64,000 nucleotides of DNA. It comes from Pseudomonas nabeulensis (GTDB taxonomy: Bacteria; Pseudomonadota; Gammaproteobacteria; Pseudomonadales; Pseudomonadaceae). The position numbers and the translations under genes are program-made. The DNA is taken from NCBI RefSeq assembly GCF_004682045.1, contig NZ_QUZT01000031.1, positions 1 to 64,000 on the forward strand, in the 5' to 3' direction. Under the pieces are notes generated by a model. It made no database searches. It saw only the letters and a program-made list of their open reading frames with translations, and had not been told where the DNA came from. This document shows, in pieces, positions 60,469 to 64,000 of this stretch (position 1 is its first letter; every line of letters starts with the position of its first letter).

Positions 60469-62004
60469 TCAGTTGACCGGTGCCGCGGAGCCTATCCCTG
60501 TCGTAGTACGCACCCGTCCTTCCAACCGACGCTTCAACCCCCGCGCCTCAATCACCAGCGTCGAACCCTTCGCCGCATTAGCCCGCCCCCATTCCTCCAA
60601 CAACTCCAGGCACGAATGGTCGATGTAACTCAGGTTATTCAACGGCACATGCATCGTGGTCCCCTCGGGCACTGTCGATAACACCTGGGTCAACGCCGGT
60701 ACTTTCAGGAAGGTCGCCGCACCGCTCAGGCGCAGCTCCATCTCGCCGTCCTGAGGCAGGTCGATCAGGCTGATTTTCAAACGCGACGCCTTGAACGCCA
60801 GCTTCACCAACGTCAATCCAAAGCCCACCAACACACCGGTCAGCAGGTCGGTAAAGATGATCGCCAACGCAGTGGCCGCGTAGGTGAACATCGGCATCCG
60901 CCCATATCGACCCAAGGCCTTGAACGCCTTGACGTCCACCAGCTTGATCCCGGTATACACCAGCACACCCGCCAGGCTCGCGACCGGAATGCTTTGCAGC
61001 ACACTCGACAACAACAGCACGAACGCCAGCAGCCACAGACCATGGAACATCGCCGAAAATCGCGTGGTGGCCCCAGCCTGCACGTTGGCCGAACTGCGTA
61101 CGATCACGCCGGTCATCGGCAACGCGCCGACCAGACCGCAGAGCATGTTGCCCACACCTTGCGCGGACAATTCCTTGTCAAAATCCGAACGCTGGCCGCT
61201 GTGCATGCGATCTACCGCGGCTGCGGAGAGCAGCGTTTCGGCACTGGCGATAAACGCCACGGCAAAAGCGGCAATCAAGATTTGCGGATCGGCCAGGTTC
61301 AGCAGGTCGCTGGGACGCAACCAGTCGATGGCGTCGGCAAGGTTTTCCGGGACCTCCACGCGCTTGACCTGCAAAGCGAGCAGTAAGCTGACGCCGGTGG
61401 TCAAACCCACGCCCAACAACGCACCGGGCACAAAGCGCAGGGTTTTCGGCCGAAGTTTGTCCCACAGGTACATCACCAACATGGTCGACAGCCCAAGCAA
61501 GCCGGCCTGCCAGCCCAGACTCGGTATGGCTTGCGCGACGGCCGCCGGGAAGCCCGCCAGGTTATCCAGCCCGGACGGCTTCGGCGCGCCATCGAGCATC
61601 ACATGGATCTGCGACAGCACAATCAGTACGCCGATCCCCGCCAACATGCCGTACACCACCGCCGGCGCCGTGACGCGAAACCAGCAGCCCAGACGCAAAC
61701 GCCCGGCCACCAGTTGCAGAAAGCCCGCCAGCAGCAGGATCGGCCCAAGCATCAACATCCCGTGCTGGCGCACCAGTTCGAACACCAACACCGCCAGGCC
61801 CGCAGCCGGACCGCTGACTTGCAGCGGCGACCCCGCCAGCCAACCCACCACCAGCCCGCCAATGATCCCAGTGATCAGGCCCTTGGCTGGCGGCATGCCG
61901 GACGCAATCGCGATCCCCATGCACAAGGGCAAGGCAACCAGGAACACAACCACCGAGGCGAGCAGCTCCCGTGGCAATACAGCTTTCAATTGAGCAGCAC
62001 GCAT
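60469..62004 (-). CDS. SulP-family anion transporter (probable bicarbonate)
   Basis: Protein of 511 aa. About 11-12 helices (1-400) with the SulP patterns LVALPLCMGIAIASGMPPAKGLITGIIGG and ALPMTGVIVRSSANVQAGATTRFSAMFHG, then a STAS domain (about 405-495) with NNLSYIDHSCLELLEEWG. Its partner is a beta-carbonic anhydrase gene 85 bases upstream on the same strand, so bicarbonate is a likelier substrate than sulfate. GGGAGAG precedes the ATG at 62004. Confidence 0.88.
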   Translation of the reverse strand: MRAAQLKAVLPRELLASVVVFLVALPLCMGIAIASGMPPAKGLITGIIGGLVVGWLAGSPLQVSGPAAGLAVLVFELVRQHGMLMLGPILLLAGFLQLVAGRLRLGCWFRVTAPAVVYGMLAGIGVLIVLSQIHVMLDGAPKPSGLDNLAGFPAAVAQAIPSLGWQAGLLGLSTMLVMYLWDKLRPKTLRFVPGALLGVGLTTGVSLLLALQVKRVEVPENLADAIDWLRPSDLLNLADPQILIAAFAVAFIASAETLLSAAAVDRMHSGQRSDFDKELSAQGVGNMLCGLVGALPMTGVIVRSSANVQAGATTRFSAMFHGLWLLAFVLLLSSVLQSIPVASLAGVLVYTGIKLVDVKAFKALGRYGRMPMFTYAATALAIIFTDLLTGVLVGFGLTLVKLAFKASRLKISLIDLPQDGEMELRLSGAATFLKVPALTQVLSTVPEGTTMHVPLNNLSYIDHSCLELLEEWGRANAAKGSTLVIEARGLKRRLEGRVRTTTGIGSAAPVN

Positions 62005-62089
62005 GATGACTCTCCCGAGGCATTCGCCGGGCGCGGCAAAGCCTGGCTGCATCCATGGCAGCCACCGCTTTACCCGGCAGGGAAGTGTT

Positions 62090-62821
62090 TTAGAAGCGCG
62101 CTTTAGGCGTCGCGGAAGGAATCGGGCCTTCGCCGTTCAACGGTCGGAACGCCGATTGGTCCGCGTCGAAGGCGCGGATTTCGCTGGTCTCGATGTTGTA
62201 GATCCAACCGTGGATAAACAAATGACCATTGGCCATGCGCGAGGCCACGGAAGGGTGGGTGCGCAAATGCTGCAACTGGGCGATGACGTTCTCTTCGGTC
62301 AACAGCTTCATGCTCTCGCCTTCATTGGCGCAGTCGCAGTTGTCATGGACCATGGTCTTGGCGACCTCGGCATGCCGCAGCCAGGCCTTGACCGTCGGCA
62401 TTTTCTCCAGGCTGTCGGGGTTGAGCACTGCGCGCATGGCGCCGCAATCAGAGTGCCCGCAGACGATGATGTGCTGCACGCCCAGCGCCAGCACCGCGTA
62501 TTCGATCGCCGTGGAAACACCGCCGTTCATCTGGCCGTAAGGCGGCACCACGTTGCCGACGTTACGCGTCACGAACAGGTCGCCAGGGGAGCTTTGGGTG
62601 ATCAGCTCGGGCACGATGCGCGAGTCGGCGCAGGTAATGAACATCGCGCGCGGGCTCTGGGCCGTGGCGAGTTTCTTGAAGAGTTCTTCCTGCTGGGGGA
62701 AGACGTCGTGATGGAAATGCAAAAAGCCGTCAACAATATGCTGCAGCGCTGCATCGGCGGTTTCCGCCACCGGAGAGGCAGAAGCCGACGCAGCCAACGG
62801 CTGTTTATCCTTGTCACTCAT
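62090..62821 (-). CDS. Beta-class carbonic anhydrase
   Basis: Protein of 243 aa. Zinc and catalytic residues are intact: CADSR (Cys64, Asp66, Arg68) and HSDCG (His123, Cys126). RNVGNVVPP and EYAVLALGVQHIIVCGH are typical. The N-terminal 22 residues are Ser/Ala-rich and non-conserved. It interconverts CO2 and bicarbonate. Likely cotranscribed with the SulP gene; together they may supply bicarbonate for carboxylases. Confidence 0.93.
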   Translation of the reverse strand: MSDKDKQPLAASASASPVAETADAALQHIVDGFLHFHHDVFPQQEELFKKLATAQSPRAMFITCADSRIVPELITQSSPGDLFVTRNVGNVVPPYGQMNGGVSTAIEYAVLALGVQHIIVCGHSDCGAMRAVLNPDSLEKMPTVKAWLRHAEVAKTMVHDNCDCANEGESMKLLTEENVIAQLQHLRTHPSVASRMANGHLFIHGWIYNIETSEIRAFDADQSAFRPLNGEGPIPSATPKARF

Positions 62822-63046
62822 GATTCATCCTCTTGATTAATGCAGGGGAGTATTCAGGTCAGTTCGACGCCAGGCCAGTGGAATAGTTGTAAACGCCACA
62901 GGGCAGGCCGCCGACTCATCAGTCACTCGCTGAACAAGGTAACCGCCGAAACTTAACTCAAACTGAATGAACCGCTCTAGATCGCGGGTTTCAGTGATGT
63001 CAAAACGCGACCATTCCTACAGGAAGAGTGCATTCTTCCTATCAGT

Positions 63047-64000
63047 CTACAACAAAGCCATCTGTCTGCCCGGCGGACAAAACGCGGTGCAATCCAGATT
63101 GAACCCCTCTCGCCGGTTCAGCCCCAGGCGCTTGATCGCCTTGCTGAACCGCTGGGCGAGCAGATCGGCGAACGGCCCCTCACCGCGCATGCGCACGCCG
63201 AAGCGGCTGTCATACACCTCGCCGCCACGCACCTGGCGGACCAGGCTCATCACATGGGCCGCGCGCTGCGGGTAATGCGCCGCCAGCCATTCTTCAAATA
63301 GCGGCGCCACCTCCAGCGGCAGGCGCAGCATCATGTACGCCGCACTCTGCGCGCCCGCCGCGTGAGCTTCGGTGAGCAGGCTTTCCAGCTCGCTGTCGTT
63401 GATCATCGGGATCATTGGCGAACACAGCACGCCCACGGGGATTCCGGCCTCGCGCATCACCCGAATGGCCCGCAATCGCGCCTTGGGAGCCGCCGTACGC
63501 GGCTCTAGGATGCGCTTGAGTTCGTCGTCCAGGCTGGTAAGGCTGATCATCACAGCGACCAGTCGCTGACGTGCCAACGCCGTGAGCAGGTCAAGATCGC
63601 GCAATATCAGCGAACCCTTGGTGATGATGGTCACCGGGTGCCGATAGCGCAGCAGCACCTCCAGGGTTTGCCGGGTGATCGTGTATTCACGCTCGATGGG
63701 CTGATACGGGTCGGTATTGGAACCCAGGTTGATCGGCGCGCACACATAACCGGGCTTCGACAGTTGCTGTTCCAGCACGTCGGCGGCATTGCTCTTGGCG
63801 ATCAATTTGGTTTCGAAATCCAGCCCCGGCGACATGTCCCAATAGGCATGGCTGGGCCGCGCATAACAGTAGATGCACCCATGCTCACAGCCACGATAGG
63901 GGTTGATCGAACGGTCGAACGGCAAGTCCGGTGAGTTGTTGCGGGTGATGATGGTCTTGGCCGTTTCGATCCGCACTTCGGTGCCCTGGGTCGGCGGCAC
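63047..64000 (-). CDS. Radical SAM protein (SplB/Rv2578c-like), 5-prime end cut by window
   Basis: 317 codons are visible and the start lies beyond the window edge; full members have about 350 residues. The radical SAM motif CEHGCIYC (CxxxCxxC) is at visible residues 38-45, followed by YARPSHAYW and GSNTDPYQPIE. It ends with a Cys-containing motif LDCTAFCPPGRQMALL. Often annotated PA0069-family radical SAM protein. The substrate is unknown. The gene is 225 bases from the carbonic anhydrase start and is not obviously part of that operon. Confidence 0.88.
   Translation of the reverse strand: MPPTQGTEVRIETAKTIITRNNSPDLPFDRSINPYRGCEHGCIYCYARPSHAYWDMSPGLDFETKLIAKSNAADVLEQQLSKPGYVCAPINLGSNTDPYQPIEREYTITRQTLEVLLRYRHPVTIITKGSLILRDLDLLTALARQRLVAVMISLTSLDDELKRILEPRTAAPKARLRAIRVMREAGIPVGVLCSPMIPMINDSELESLLTEAHAAGAQSAAYMMLRLPLEVAPLFEEWLAAHYPQRAAHVMSLVRQVRGGEVYDSRFGVRMRGEGPFADLLAQRFSKAIKRLGLNRREGFNLDCTAFCPPGRQMALL

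Overview
The window reads as a chromosomal segment of a Pseudomonas of the P. fluorescens group. It has high GC, GcdR/GcdH/GcdG glutarate catabolism genes, KinB/AlgB, ErsA, and many copies of a fluorescens-type REP palindrome (GTGGGAGGGGGCTTG / CAAGCCCCCTCCCAC). From memory, two long stretches follow the gene order flanking oriC in P. aeruginosa PAO1: algB-kinB to metNIQ (PA5483-PA5505), and coxBA to carbonic anhydrase (PA0102-PA0114). I saw no tRNA, rRNA, CRISPR array, phage or insertion sequence.

Layout. 1-3.6 kb: glutarate branch of lysine catabolism (gcdG, gcdH, divergent gcdR). 4.0-8.6 kb: proton-translocating transhydrogenase pntAA-pntAB-pntB and an acetyl/succinyl-CoA transferase. 8.9-12.4 kb: a little-understood cluster made of a DUF1127 gene, three tandem small secreted DUF2388 proteins and a large secreted DUF4105 protein that carries two hydrolase-like motif sets. 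12.7-19.3 kb: CitMHS citrate carrier, TerC membrane protein, Na/Pi-PhoU transporter, membrane-tethered M16 peptidase and a DUF5924/DUF2914 protein. 19.3-22.9 kb: a four-gene MCE (Mla-like) lipid transporter with a STAS-fused permease. 22.9-25.6 kb: SpmA/SpmB-like membrane protein and GltP glutamate carrier. 25.6-27.4 kb: a long structured intergenic region, an Ivy-type lysozyme inhibitor, a DUF1328 mini-protein and a small membrane protein. 27.7-31.8 kb: algB, kinB and the ampDh2 amidase. 31.9-40.4 kb: dgcH, a phosphatase-fold protein, dsbA, two c-type cytochromes, engB, the small RNA ersA and polA. 40.5-45.6 kb: DUF2782, thrB, the zinc uptake locus znuA/zur-znuC-znuB and a lipoprotein. 45.7-50.6 kb: katE and metN-metI-metQ. 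50.7-59.3 kb: the aa3-type cytochrome c oxidase with its heme A, SURF1, Sco and CtaG assembly factors. 59.7-64.0 kb: a conserved hypothetical gene, a SulP transporter with a beta-carbonic anhydrase, and a radical SAM gene cut by the window edge.

Much of the window serves the cell envelope and energy metabolism. The oxidase block holds nearly all parts needed to build aa3 oxidase: subunits I-III, Cu delivery by CtaG and Sco, heme A by CtaB and CtaA, and SURF1. AlgB/KinB, AmpDh2, Ivy and ErsA (whose promoter looks AlgU-dependent) form an envelope-stress neighbourhood. REPIN-like palindromes sit mostly where convergent genes meet, and once inside the oxidase operon.

The best candidate for an undescribed system is the DUF1127-(DUF2388)x3-DUF4105 cluster at 8.6-12.4 kb. 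Repeated CAGTAC-type motifs lie upstream of both transcription units. The large protein has an HELTH zincin-like motif with a downstream Glu, and a separate His...Cys pair of the permuted papain-like type.
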